Shown here: positions 11,078-19,770 of the stretch, piece after piece
How the letters are laid out: the number at the start of each line of letters is the position of its first letter
How positions within the stretch are numbered: position 1 is the stretch's first letter
Assembly (NCBI RefSeq): GCF_002833405.1
Contig: NZ_CP025135.1
Coordinates: forward strand, 1,159,501-1,223,500
DNA: 64,000 nt
Reading direction: 5' to 3'
Origin: Planococcus sp. MB-3u-03
GTDB taxonomy: Bacteria; Bacillota; Bacilli; Bacillales_A; Planococcaceae
Made by a program: the position numbers and the translations under genes
Notes under the pieces: model-generated
Database searches by the model: none
Told to the model about the DNA's origin: nothing
What the model saw: the letters and a program-made list of their open reading frames with translations, nothing else

Positions 11078-12376
11078 ATGAATAAATAGAAAAGGAAGAC
11101 CTTTTCTTGTAGAATTAAGTCACCACAACCAATTCACAGAAAAGAGGCCTTCCCTATGACTCAGTTTACAACAGATCTTATGCAAGCTCTAGTAAAAAAA
11201 GAAGACATCCCCGAAGTTTTTCGCAAGCATTTGGAGACAGCGGTGAATACACTTCTTCAAACGGAACTAACGGCGTTCCTGGATTACGAAAAATACGACC
11301 GCATCGGGTTCAATTCGGGCAATTCGCGGAACGGTGCCTACACGCGGACACTCCATACAGAGTATGGGGATTTAGCGCTTTCGATGCCACGGGACCGGAA
11401 CGGCGAATTCAACCAACAGACGGTCGCTCCGTACAAGCGCTCGAATGATACGCTGGAGTCGTTCGTCATCCACATGTTCCAAAAAGGCGTCACCATGTCC
11501 GAAATTTCGGATCTGATCGAGAAAATGTACGGCCATCACTACACGCCACAAACCATTACCAATATGACGAAAGTGATGAGCGAACAGGTCGAAGCGTTTA
11601 AATCTCGTCCGTTAGAGCAGCGCTACGCTTGTGTCTATCTGGATGCAACTTACATTGCCCTCAAGCACGACACGGTCTCCAAGGAAGCCGTCTATGTTAC
11701 GGTTGGTATCCGAGAGGACGGTTCAAAAGAAGTGTTGGCCTATACAGTAGCGCCTATGGAATCCGCATTTGTTTGGAAAGAAGTCCTGTTGGACTTGAAA
11801 GAGCGCGGTGTCGAAGAGGTGCTTTTGTTTATCTCCGACGGCTTGAAAGGTATCACTGATCGCATCTTCGCAGTCTTTCCCGATGCTCAATATCAGGCGT
11901 GCTGCGTCCACTTGTCGCGTGGGATCCACCATAAAGTTCGTGTCTCTGATCGTAAAGAGATTCTCGATGATTTCAAATCGGTCTACCGGGCAGAGAATCG
12001 ACAACTGGGTGAAAAAGCGTTGAAAACATTTGTCGATAAATGGAAAACGGTCTATCCCAAAGTGACGAAATCGTTGGAAGCGAATCCCTATATTTTCACC
12101 TTCTACAGCTTCCCAAAATCTATTTGGCGAAGCATCTATTCAACGAATCTGATTGAATCGTTTAATAAGAACGTAAAGAAATACAGCAAGCGCAAGGAGC
12201 GATTTCCGAACGAAGATTCCTTCGATCGCTTCCTGGTTTCCCAGTTCGAAATCTATAACCAGAATTTCTCCACCCGTTGCCATATCGGATTCGATCAAGC
12301 TCGTGCAGCTCTGGCTGAGATGTTCAAATAAGCCTAATCGGTATACATACAAGAAAAGGATTTACTTATTTACACA
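11071..12376 (+). mobile_element. IS256-family insertion sequence
   Basis: A roughly 1.3 kb element whose ends are inverted repeats: TGTGTAAATGAATAAAT at 11071-11087 and, on the other strand, TGTGTAAATAAGTAAAT ending at 12376 (15 of 17 matches). It carries one full-length transposase and cuts through the island integrase. Possible target duplication is AT-rich and not clean (AAATTAT before, TAATTAT after). Confidence 0.85.
11156..12331 (+). CDS. IS256-family transposase
   Basis: A 391-residue mutator-type DDE transposase. Visible catalytic positions are Asp in YLDATYI near residue 162, Asp in LLFISDGLKGI near residue 223, and Glu in YSTNLIESFNK near residue 335; the C/HxxH-like segment QACCVHLSRGI lies between them. 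It is complete, with no frame change, and its base composition is closer to the chromosome than to the island around it, which suggests later arrival. The start ATG follows an AAGAGGCC stretch. It probably can still move the element. Confidence 0.94.
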   Translation: MTQFTTDLMQALVKKEDIPEVFRKHLETAVNTLLQTELTAFLDYEKYDRIGFNSGNSRNGAYTRTLHTEYGDLALSMPRDRNGEFNQQTVAPYKRSNDTLESFVIHMFQKGVTMSEISDLIEKMYGHHYTPQTITNMTKVMSEQVEAFKSRPLEQRYACVYLDATYIALKHDTVSKEAVYVTVGIREDGSKEVLAYTVAPMESAFVWKEVLLDLKERGVEEVLLFISDGLKGITDRIFAVFPDAQYQACCVHLSRGIHHKVRVSDRKEILDDFKSVYRAENRQLGEKALKTFVDKWKTVYPKVTKSLEANPYIFTFYSFPKSIWRSIYSTNLIESFNKNVKKYSKRKERFPNEDSFDRFLVSQFEIYNQNFSTRCHIGFDQARAALAEMFK

Positions 12377-12687
12377 TAATTATTGACGGTCTCAAAACAG
12401 TCGAAAGAAGAAGTTTTGGATTAAAACAAAATTGCTTTAGTAGAAATTGTAAAGCGAATAATCATGAGTAAAAACTTTAAATATTTTCATATTCTAAAAG
12501 TATTCAGAAGAAGCTGCAATTTAAATTTAATTGCTAAAAGTAGAACAAGATTTGAATACTATAAACTCTGACTAAATTACAAATATTTATAAACTGCGTG
12601 TGCTTTGCTTTAATAAAGGCACTAGAGAAACTTAGCAAAACTAAATTTAAAATTGATTGGAAATAATAAATAAAGGAGAGTAACAAA

Positions 12688-13620
12688 ATGATTAAATCTT
12701 TAAAAGAAAATAATGTTGTCATTATAAAAAGATAATATTCCTTCTAACATATTGGATGAGATGAAGGAATACATAGAAAATTCTAGTTTTCTATACATTT
12801 CTACGTTTAGTTTGCCTGATTCTGAAAAAGATCCTATTTTAATAAAATAGTTACTTATTCTAAATCAATAGATGTGCAACTAGTTTCTAATATACCCAAT
12901 GGTAAAAAGATGATTATTCTTTGAAGTTAAATCCATTAAAGTATTGTCTCAGAGGGTTTAAGGCATATTTTAATCAAAAACCATTCTAAGATGGTGATAA
13001 CTGAAAATGCAGTTTACATAGGGTCTCAAAATTTGGTTTATAACAAAAGTAATGAGTTAGGAGTTATTTTGACGGATAAAGAAGATATTCAAGAATGTAT
13101 AAATTATTTCAAAGATTTAAAATTAGGTAGTGTTGAACATAATACAATAGAATCAATGGATTTAAGATTGTCAATTCAACCTATAAAAGATTCCATTTTA
13201 AAAGTTATAATATCATAGATGAAAATAGAGGTGATGAATATACGAGTGAACTTCTTGATACTAAAGAGATAATTATGAATTTGAACATTATAAGTTCTAA
13301 ATTAACTGAATTACAAGAAAAATTAACTTATATAAATATACAAGCGATAACTTATTAAATAAGGTATTACCTAATTTAACTAATGAATTTACTAGGGAAG
13401 ATTTCAATGAGCGTATTTTAAATGTTGATAATATTGATGAATTAACAGAAATTTATCAAACCGAAAATATCGAAAATCACACGAATTTGATATCTGATGA
13501 AATGGAAATGTTTAAAGAGATACAAACAAAAGTGTCAAATGATAGTTTTGATGAAATTCATTTTCCAATACAAAAGCTTGGGATGCATTCTTTGAAGTAA
13601 AGAAATTATGTAATCTTTAG
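12688..13620 (+). pseudogene. Phospholipase D-like (HKD) protein, multiply frameshifted
   Basis: It begins at ATG 12688 behind AAAGGAGAG. Reading through at least six frame changes gives about 310 residues. The recognisable part is NHSKMVITENAVYIGSQN at 12972-13025, which has the HxK start and the GSxN end of a PLD-family active site, with an upstream FLYISTFSLPDSE strand. The C-terminal half is acidic and helix-rich (KLTELQEKL, NVDNIDELTEIYQTENIEN). PLD-fold proteins in islands are often nucleases or anti-phage effectors, but this assignment is inference. The longest intact piece is 12991-13218. The frame breaks occur mostly at A or T runs. Confidence 0.6.
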
Positions 13621-13654
13621 AGAAATACTAATATCTATTTAAGGAGAACTTTAG

Positions 13655-13940
13655 TTATTTGGTTACGTTAAATAAATTGATTTATTCAAAGTTCGAGAAT
13701 CTATATTATAGTAGTAAATAGTATAATTCAATCTCAGAGTATACAACACCGTCTAAATTGTTCGTATTGCGGATTAAATAAGCCAAGAACTATAGATAAT
13801 TATCTTCCAAAGATGACTTTCCTAAAAGTGATGTAAGTTTTAGCGAATTTTGGGGATTAATATAATATTGTCTAAAAGTGTTCTTTAATTGTAATGAGCA
13901 TTTAATACGTAAGCAAAGAGAATATTAAAACGTTTATTTA
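13655..13940 (+). pseudogene. HNH endonuclease remnant
   Basis: A frame-broken coding remnant behind AAGGAGAAC. The fragment CSYCGLNKPRTIDNYLPK at 13758-13811 matches the core of HNH nucleases of the type CxYCG...DHYLPK, and a second pair of cysteines follows in KCSFNCNEHLIRKQRE (13870-13925, after restoring bases at two runs). The expected DHY reads DNY here, so the first catalytic His seems lost. The upstream part (LVTLNKLIYSKFENLYYSSK) would be the N-terminus. No intact reading frame remains. Confidence 0.5.
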
Positions 13941-13958
13941 ATGGAGCTGATAATCTAA

Positions 13959-14799
13959 ATGGAAGATGAAAAAGAAATGGCAAAACCTCTACATCTAGAT
14001 TTTCTTAGAGACACTACAATAATAATAGGTTTAACAACTATAATGGGTTATTTGGTAGCTTATAAATATCAAAGTGGTTTTAGAACTCATTACTATTTAG
14101 ATGATATTTTATGAATGATATTACAGTAACATCAATAATTATATCTATTGCTTCAATATTGGCTGTTGCAGTTGGCGTTTTAATTTGTCTCCTATTGTAC
14201 AAACAGTAATTATGCTAGATAAAAGTAATGAAAATAAAATTATCAGTCGCTATATATTTAAATATTGATTCTGTTGCCGTTACTTTTGTGGATGGTATTA
14301 CAAACCTACCTTAATTTGGGTAGGACTACTCTTATTATGTTAGGGTCTCTATACTTTTATTTATTATATTGCCGATAATCATTTCTTCTTTTAGTGGTGG
14401 TATTAGAAATTATAGAAATAACTTCAAAAGTGAAATAATGAAAGAAAACTCCGTTTATAGAAGTAATGCGATTTATGTTCTTTGAATCTACTAAAGGCTT
14501 TATAATTATCTTGTTTTGTGACCTTTATTTTACTTGGTTCTTTCGCTAGTCTAATAGGTATGGCTAATGCTTCAAAAAGATGAATATCTTGTTTTCAAAG
14601 ATAACGGGAAGATTATATAGTTATTGCTGAATATGATAAAAGATTAATTGTGGCACCGTTTAATAAAGGAAAGAATACAATTATTTCTTCCTATCAATTA
14701 ATAGAAATAAATTCTACTATAGAAAATCAATTAGAGTTTCAGGCAACTAAATTTCAAGACCCTCCAAAAGTAGAAAGATCTGATCATATACATCCTTAA
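13959..14799 (+). pseudogene. Membrane protein of the island, frameshifted
   Basis: The start MEDEKEMAKPLHLDFLRD at 13959 leads into a hydrophobic segment (TTIIIGLTTIMGYLVAYKY). After a frame change at about 14112 comes a second one (DITVTSIIISIASILAVAVGVLI), then two more hydrophobic stretches near 14270-14400 and 14490-14560, and a soluble tail ending VAPFNKGKNTIISSYQL and KVERSDHIHP. The layout is several membrane helices plus a short cytosolic or external C-terminal domain. I do not recognise the family. Together with the PLD and HNH remnants it may have formed one functional unit; this is inference. Confidence 0.5.
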
Positions 14800-15042
14800 A
14801 AATTTTGAAACCTTGGGCAGAGAGAATTATAAAATCTGTAGGATGAGAGCAGAGATACAAACTTTTCTGGGGATGATCTATGCCCCAAAAATTGAAGGTA
14901 TAAGCACTCTCATCTTTGCAACATTTTATGAGTTTCTTCTATAAAATTAGTGTTAATTAGTATATAATGAAAAATAGAAGGTCTTTGAACCAAGTTCGTA
15001 AATATGTAATACTCCTTAACGAGTTAAACCTTAATAAATAAG

Positions 15043-15109
15043 TAAGCTACACGCGTAGATGCTCAAGTAGCTGAGTTTCTGGACGCGGGTTCGACTCCGC
15101 CGTCTCCAT
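15043..15109 (+). repeat. Right attachment repeat (attR), duplicate ssrA 3' end
   Basis: A partial copy of the tmRNA 3' end (TAAGCTACACGCGTAGATGC ... CGTCTCCAT), 67 bases against 68 on the left. The one-base gap is a missing C in the T-arm run CTCCCGCC. It marks the right end of the island. The space 14800-15042 before it holds no gene I can support. Confidence 0.92.
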
Positions 15110-15132
15110 AGAATTTTATGGAGTTTACTACG

Positions 15133-15173
15133 AAAAGCCAAAATCCCTTTTTTAAGGGTTTTGGCTTTTTTTT
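15133..15173 (+). terminator. Original ssrA terminator, displaced by the island
   Basis: A stem AAAAGCCAAAATCCCTT / AAGGGTTTTGGCTTTT followed by T8. It comes just after the right ssrA 3'-end copy, so before integration it would have ended the tmRNA transcript. Confidence 0.9.
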
Positions 15174-15187
15174 GTACCTTATAGAAA

Positions 15188-15231
15188 GCTGTTGAGTTCC
15201 GTTCAGGCGGATGCTTTCCGCGGATAGGCTG
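15188..15231 (+). repeat. Dispersed intergenic repeat, half copy C
   Basis: GTTCAGGCGGATGCTTTCCGCGG matches the left part of the repeats at 3863 and 5492, but the right half is missing. Bases 15240-15377 that follow hold an AT-rich open stretch (about 40 codons, KNNDDQILKEYITKQNNK) without a ribosome site; I do not support it as a gene. Confidence 0.6.
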
Positions 15232-15377
15232 TTAAAATTTCATTGCTCTTCTACTATAATAAATTCGTTGCGTATTTGAAGTTGGAAAAGAACAATGATG
15301 ATCAAATTTTAAAGGAGTATATTACCAAGCAAAATAATAAGCTAGATTTACTCCTTATAAAATATGCTGTTAGAGCA

Positions 15378-15414
15378 AAACCAGCAGCTCCTATAGTGGG
15401 AACTGCCGGTTTTC
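15378..15414 (-). terminator. Terminator of the aldehyde dehydrogenase operon
   Basis: On the minus strand AAACCGGCAGTTCC pairs with GGAGCTGCTGGTTT (two G-U pairs) around an ACTATA-containing loop and is followed by TTTTGC; it lies just after the dehydrogenase stop. Confidence 0.75.
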
Positions 15415-15424
15415 CATTTCTATT

Positions 15425-16897
15425 CTATTTCTTCGTATTATCCACAAATGCCCCGTACTGTCTGCGCTGATGTTGCACGGACAGCCATTTCAAGGTAGTG
15501 AATTCCTCAAGCACCCATTCGCCGTTAAAGCGGCCGAGGCCAGAGTCTTTTTCGCCCCCGAATGGCATATGCGCTTCGTCGTTGACCGATTGGTCGTTGA
15601 CGTGAATCATGCCCGTCTCGATTTGGTGGGCGATGTTCGTGCCGTGTTCGATGTTCGCTGAATGCACAGCACCGCTCAAACCGAACGGGTATTTATTGGC
15701 CTGTTCGATGACTTCCTCGTCGCTTTCAAACGGAATGAGAATGGCGACAGGGCCAAAGATTTCGTTCTCTGCAAGCGGCATGTCGTTCGTGACGCCGGTT
15801 AAGACTGTCGGCTCAAGGACATTGCCGTCCGCTTTACCGCCGAGGCGGATCTTCGCGCCTTGTTCGACCGTGGCATCGATATCTTTTAGGATACGGTCGA
15901 CTTGGTCGCGGTTGATAAGCGGGCCGACTTGCGTATCTGCTTCTGCAGGGTTGCCGTATTTCAACTTGCCAGCGCGTTCAATGAACTGCTCAGAAAAGTC
16001 ATTGTAAATATCCTTGTGGACAAAGATGCGGTTAATCGACATGCAAATCTGGCCTTGGTGATAGAATTTGCCGAATAGGGCAGAGTCTACGGCCTGGTCG
16101 ATATCGGCATCGCCGAGCACGATGAAATTATTATTGCCGCCAAGTTCCAAGGCGGTTTTCTTCAATGCGCCGCCAGCCAGTTCACCGATGTGTTTGCCGA
16201 CAGGAGTCGAGCCGGTGAATGAGATCAAACGCGGTGTTGGATGAGTGACGATATCATCGCCAATTTCAGAACCGCGGCCAACGACTACATTGAGCAATCC
16301 TTTAGGTAGCCCAGCTGCTTCGAACAGGCTCGCAAACAGGAGCCCGCCAGTTACCGGCGTATCGGTTGCCGGTTTGATGACGACGGCATTGCCAGTGGCT
16401 AGTGCCGGCGCGATCGAGCGGATGGCCAAATGGAACGGGAAGTTCCACGGGCTGATGATGCCGATGACACCAAGCGGGTTGCGGTAGACGCGGTTTTCTT
16501 TGCCCGGTTGCTGGGAAGGCATGATTTTTCCTTCCATGCGGAACGGGAAGGTCGCCGCTTCTTTCAAAATGTTCATCGATGCGCCGAATTCGACCGTCGC
16601 TTTGATCTTCGTGCTGCCAGCTTCTTTGATGAGCCATTCGATGATCAATTCTTTGTTTTCTTTCATGACTTCAATGGCTTTTTCCATGACCGCTTGTTTC
16701 GCTTGCGGCAATTCCTTCGCCCACTCAAGCTGTGCGGTTTCTGCTGCTTTGTAGGCAGCATCCAAATCGTTCTTATCGGCTGCTTGTGTCGTCACTAGCT
16801 CTTCACCGGTGAACGGATTGGTGTTTTTCATTTGGCTGTCGCTGGACCCAGAAGTCCATTCGCCGTTTATAAAAATCTTGGAAAAATCGGTTTTCAT
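15425..16897 (-). CDS. Aldehyde dehydrogenase family protein
   Basis: An NAD(P)-dependent oxidoreductase turning an aldehyde into its acid. The 490 residues contain the whole ALDH set: IISPWNFPFHLAIRSIAPAL near residue 145 with the oxyanion Asn, VIKPATDTP with the cofactor Lys near 175, FTGSTPVGKHI near 230, the general base Glu in ALELGGNN near 252, and the nucleophile Cys in HQGQICMS near 286, ending with NEIFGPV and MPFGGEKDSGLGR. The sequence is closest in style to the benzaldehyde/vanillin group (Bacillus YfmT), but the substrate cannot be read from sequence. It starts at ATG 16897 and follows the SDR gene on the same strand by 23 bases, so both are likely co-transcribed. Confidence 0.93.
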   Translation of the reverse strand: MKTDFSKIFINGEWTSGSSDSQMKNTNPFTGEELVTTQAADKNDLDAAYKAAETAQLEWAKELPQAKQAVMEKAIEVMKENKELIIEWLIKEAGSTKIKATVEFGASMNILKEAATFPFRMEGKIMPSQQPGKENRVYRNPLGVIGIISPWNFPFHLAIRSIAPALATGNAVVIKPATDTPVTGGLLFASLFEAAGLPKGLLNVVVGRGSEIGDDIVTHPTPRLISFTGSTPVGKHIGELAGGALKKTALELGGNNNFIVLGDADIDQAVDSALFGKFYHQGQICMSINRIFVHKDIYNDFSEQFIERAGKLKYGNPAEADTQVGPLINRDQVDRILKDIDATVEQGAKIRLGGKADGNVLEPTVLTGVTNDMPLAENEIFGPVAILIPFESDEEVIEQANKYPFGLSGAVHSANIEHGTNIAHQIETGMIHVNDQSVNDEAHMPFGGEKDSGLGRFNGEWVLEEFTTLKWLSVQHQRRQYGAFVDNTKK

Positions 16898-16920
16898 TTA
16901 GATCGTCTCCATTCTTTTTC

Positions 16921-17655
16921 TTAAGGCTGTTGTCTCGGGCGGATCAAGATTTCGTTAACGTCGACGTGTGATGGCTGTTCCACCGCATAGCCGATAGCAT
17001 TCGCGATATCTTCCGCCTGTAGCGGTTCCATGGACATGCTCTTGAAGCTGTCGAGTACATCATCATCAGTGATGGTATCTGTCAATTCGGTTGCGACCGC
17101 ACCTGGCGATACGATGGTCACGCGGATTTCATGCGATGGATCGATCTCTTGGCGCAGCCCATCTGAAATGGCGCGCACCGCGTATTTCGTGCCGCTGTAC
17201 ACGGCGCTGCCTTTTGAAACTTGATGCCCCGCAACAGAAGAGACATTCAGGATATGGCCGGATTCTTGTTGTTCCATGATCGGCAGTACAGCTGCGATCC
17301 CGTAGAGGACTCCTTTAATGTTGACATCAACCATCTTGTCCCATTCATCGATTTTCAGCTTATTCATGAATGACAGCGGCATGAGCCCGGCATTATTGAC
17401 AAATACGTCAATTCTCCCGGTTTTCTCAAGTGTTTCTTGTGCCAGTGATTTCATGTCGTCTACTGAAGTCACGTCGGTCACTTTGTAATCTGCGCTTCCG
17501 CCTTCAGCTTCGATTTCTTTCTTCAGTTCCACTAGGCGCTCCTCTCGCCGTGCAGCGAGCATGACATGGTAGCCTTTTGCAGCCAGTTCCTTTGCGGTAG
17601 CTTGGCCAATACCACTGCTGGCCCCAGTGACGATTGCCGTATTTTTCTGTGCCAT
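16921..17655 (-). CDS. Short-chain dehydrogenase/reductase
   Basis: A classical SDR of 244 residues. The Rossmann motif TGASSGIG is at residues 10-17, NNAG near 88, the catalytic Ser in NVSSVAG near 140 and the Tyr-Lys pair YSGTKYA near 153-157, followed by [17 protein letters not shown] after the second strand suggests preference for NADP(H), since basic residues stand there. It is the first gene of a two-gene unit with the aldehyde dehydrogenase, so an alcohol-aldehyde-acid conversion is a reasonable but unproven role. Confidence 0.92.
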   Translation of the reverse strand: MAQKNTAIVTGASSGIGQATAKELAAKGYHVMLAARREERLVELKKEIEAEGGSADYKVTDVTSVDDMKSLAQETLEKTGRIDVFVNNAGLMPLSFMNKLKIDEWDKMVDVNIKGVLYGIAAVLPIMEQQESGHILNVSSVAGHQVSKGSAVYSGTKYAVRAISDGLRQEIDPSHEIRVTIVSPGAVATELTDTITDDDVLDSFKSMSMEPLQAEDIANAIGYAVEQPSHVDVNEILIRPRQQP

Positions 17656-17856
17656 ATTCTGTTCAGCTCCAGTTCTGTTATAGATAATGGTAAATATCCT
17701 TTAATATAGACATCCCATTTCTTTACCCGCAATCGCCGTTTGTCTAAACAAGCCAGGCCTGTTTGCTGCTGCGGCTCGATAAGGCACGGGGCGGCTGCCT
17801 CTCTGGCTGATTTGCATTTCACTCGGATTCAGCGAACCGTTTTAAAGATGGGGCAT

Positions 17857-17899
17857 CCAACTGCCCAAGGCAATCCTATCGGTCGTCTTGGGCAGTTGG
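17857..17899. other. Strong inverted repeat between SDR and BCCT genes
   Basis: A perfect 13 bp stem CCAACTGCCCAAG / CTTGGGCAGTTGG with a 17-base loop, then GGCTTGTTTTCC. No plus-strand gene precedes it. It may be a terminator of a small untranslated RNA, or a regulator site; nothing decides. The surrounding 17656-18020 holds no gene I can support. Confidence 0.5.
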
Positions 17900-18047
17900 G
17901 CTTGTTTTCCATTGTTTCATGGCGCATGGCTAGGGGTATTTGATATTGAAGCTAAGCGCTATGTTGATACATAATTCAGACAGTTGACAAGCGCGCCAAT
18001 GTTCCGTAGCGTAATATCTTGTGAAGAAATTAAAAGGAGGAGACTAT

Positions 18048-19544
18048 ATGAATAAAGTAACAAACGTGTTTTGGATCTCGATCGTTCTAATTGCTTTGGC
18101 AGTTGGCTACGGTGCGCTTGCTCCAGAACATTTTGCGGAAGTTACCGGCAATATGGAATCATTCCTGACTACTTCGTTCGGTTGGTATTATTTATTGATC
18201 GTTTCAGTAATGGTTCTGTTTTGCCTGTACTTCCTTGTCAGCCCAATGGGGCAGATTCGCTTAGGTAAAGACACGGACAAGCCGGAATACTCATTTGCAA
18301 CATGGATTGCGATGCTGTTTTCAGCGGGCATGGGTATCGGGCTCGTATTCTGGGGTGCGGCAGAGCCGCTTTCGCATTTTGCGATCGACCCGGCGACAGC
18401 TGAGCCGGGATCTCAGGAAGCGTTCCGGGAATCCATGCGTTTTACATTTTTCCACTGGGGCATCCATGCATGGTCGATTTACGCGGTAGTTGCGTTATCG
18501 TTGGCATACTTCCAATTCCGTAAAGGCGAGCCGGGGCTTATTTCTTCGACGCTTCGCCCATTGTTCGGCGACCGCATGAAAGGCCCATGGGGTGTGTTGG
18601 TCGATGTTATCGCTGTATTTGCAACAGCGGTCGGCGTTGCGACAACTCTTGGCTTCGGTGCTATTCAAATTAACGGAGGGCTCGCGTATTTGTTTGATGG
18701 CATTCCAGGAGATAGCCTGATCACGCAAATCATCATCATCGCAGTTGTCACTGTGCTGTTCATGGCATCGTCTTGGTCAGGCATCAGCAAGGGGATCAAG
18801 TACTTGTCGAATACCAATATGGTGCTTGCCATTACACTATTGGTGTTGGTCATCGTTCTTGGGCCGACCTTGTTGATTTTCAATATGTTCACCGATTCAC
18901 TCGGAAGCTATTTCCAGAACTTGATCAATATGAGTTTCCGTGCAGCTCCAATCAATGGGGAAAACCGGTCATGGATTGATGGCTGGACGATCTTCTATTG
19001 GGCTTGGTGGATTTCTTGGTCACCGTTTGTTGGGATTTTCATCGCCCGCGTTTCCAAAGGCCGGACCATTCGTGAATTCCTGTTTGGCGTCTTGCTCATT
19101 CCGACGTTCATCAGCTTCATCTGGTTCGCAGCATTTGGTACAACGGCAATCGATGTGCAAAGCAGCGGCGTCGATTTGACTGGATTGTTGACAGAAGAAA
19201 CTTTGTTTGCGGTGTTCAATGAATTGCCGCTTGGCATGTTGTTGTCGATTGTTGCAGTCTTGCTCATTTCGACCTTCTTCATCACATCTGCCGACTCGGC
19301 GACGTTTGTTCTCGGCATGCAAAGCTCAAACGGATCTTTGGATCCAGCGAACGCCGTGAAGTTGACGTGGGGGATTGCGCAATCGACCATCGCGGTCATC
19401 CTGCTCTTTGCAGGCGGACTCGGGTCCTTGCAGACGGCATTAATCATCGCCGCCTTCCCGTTCTCATTCATCATGCTAATGATGATGGCGTCGTTCTACA
19501 AAGCCTTGAACCTTGAATACAAAGCAATCAAGCGCAAACGATAA
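18048..19544 (+). CDS. BCCT-family glycine betaine/choline-type transporter
   Basis: A secondary transporter for quaternary ammonium osmolytes, normally Na+ coupled, in the plasma membrane. The 498 residues have about twelve hydrophobic segments. The family signatures are the glycine-rich MGIGLVFWGAAEPLSHF near residue 95 and the long WWISWSPFVGIFIARVSKGR motif near residue 320 with TIREF after it. The length fits OpuD-type members that lack long regulatory tails. The ATG at 18048 follows AAAAGGAGGAG. The exact substrate (betaine, choline, carnitine) cannot be told. Confidence 0.93.
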   Translation: MNKVTNVFWISIVLIALAVGYGALAPEHFAEVTGNMESFLTTSFGWYYLLIVSVMVLFCLYFLVSPMGQIRLGKDTDKPEYSFATWIAMLFSAGMGIGLVFWGAAEPLSHFAIDPATAEPGSQEAFRESMRFTFFHWGIHAWSIYAVVALSLAYFQFRKGEPGLISSTLRPLFGDRMKGPWGVLVDVIAVFATAVGVATTLGFGAIQINGGLAYLFDGIPGDSLITQIIIIAVVTVLFMASSWSGISKGIKYLSNTNMVLAITLLVLVIVLGPTLLIFNMFTDSLGSYFQNLINMSFRAAPINGENRSWIDGWTIFYWAWWISWSPFVGIFIARVSKGRTIREFLFGVLLIPTFISFIWFAAFGTTAIDVQSSGVDLTGLLTEETLFAVFNELPLGMLLSIVAVLLISTFFITSADSATFVLGMQSSNGSLDPANAVKLTWGIAQSTIAVILLFAGGLGSLQTALIIAAFPFSFIMLMMMASFYKALNLEYKAIKRKR

Positions 19545-19637
19545 ACTATGAAAAGATGCTGAACTAGAGGATAGCTCTCTATATGTAAAAGTGAGCAAAA
19601 GCTTATCCTGCATAAAAAATTCAGTGAACTTTCAAAG

Positions 19638-19757
19638 TGTTTGGAGAAGCGTTTGCTTGACTCCTGTGGGATCAGCGGGTTTGAGAGACCCCGCAGACCG
19701 CGAAGCGGTTGAGGAGGCTCGATTCCCGCCCCACGGAAAGCAAGCAAGTAGCTTCGG
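19638..19757 (-). repeat. Dispersed intergenic repeat, copy D (reverse)
   Basis: In reverse orientation to copies A and B. Shared words are GACTCCTGTGGGA, AGACCCCGCAGACCGCGAAGC, TTGAGGAGGCTCGA and CCACGGAAAGCAAGC. It lies between the BCCT gene and the terminator at 19771. Confidence 0.72.
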
Positions 19758-19770
19758 AAAACACAGAACG

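Larger units (their letters stand above)
10272..15109. mobile_element. Genomic island integrated at ssrA
   Basis: About 4.8 kb of AT-rich DNA between the two ssrA 3'-end repeats. It contains, in order, a broken tyrosine recombinase just inside the left end, an IS256-family insertion sequence, a decayed phospholipase D-like gene, a decayed HNH nuclease gene and a decayed membrane-protein gene. Apart from the IS transposase no gene is intact. The low GC contrasts sharply with the chromosomal flanks and with the IS. Position, repeats and recombinase together define it as an integrated, now immobile element. Confidence 0.9.

Noticed and set aside
12377..12475. Frame reading IIDGLKTVERRSFGLKQNC after the IS256-family element, somewhat like the end of another transposase
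   Set aside because: Too short and too loosely matched to assign; it could also be chance or leftover island DNA.
10272..15109. Prophage
   Set aside because: No structural, lysis or replication phage genes are recognisable in the 4.8 kb; small integrated island is the more modest reading.
15243..15470. Plus-strand frame of 75 codons between the island and the aldehyde dehydrogenase
   Set aside because: No ribosome site, starts in a truncated repeat, runs through the minus-strand terminator and into the end of the dehydrogenase.
17740..17943. Plus-strand frame of 67 codons containing the 13 bp hairpin
   Set aside because: No ribosome site, no family resemblance; the hairpin inside it argues for a non-coding role.
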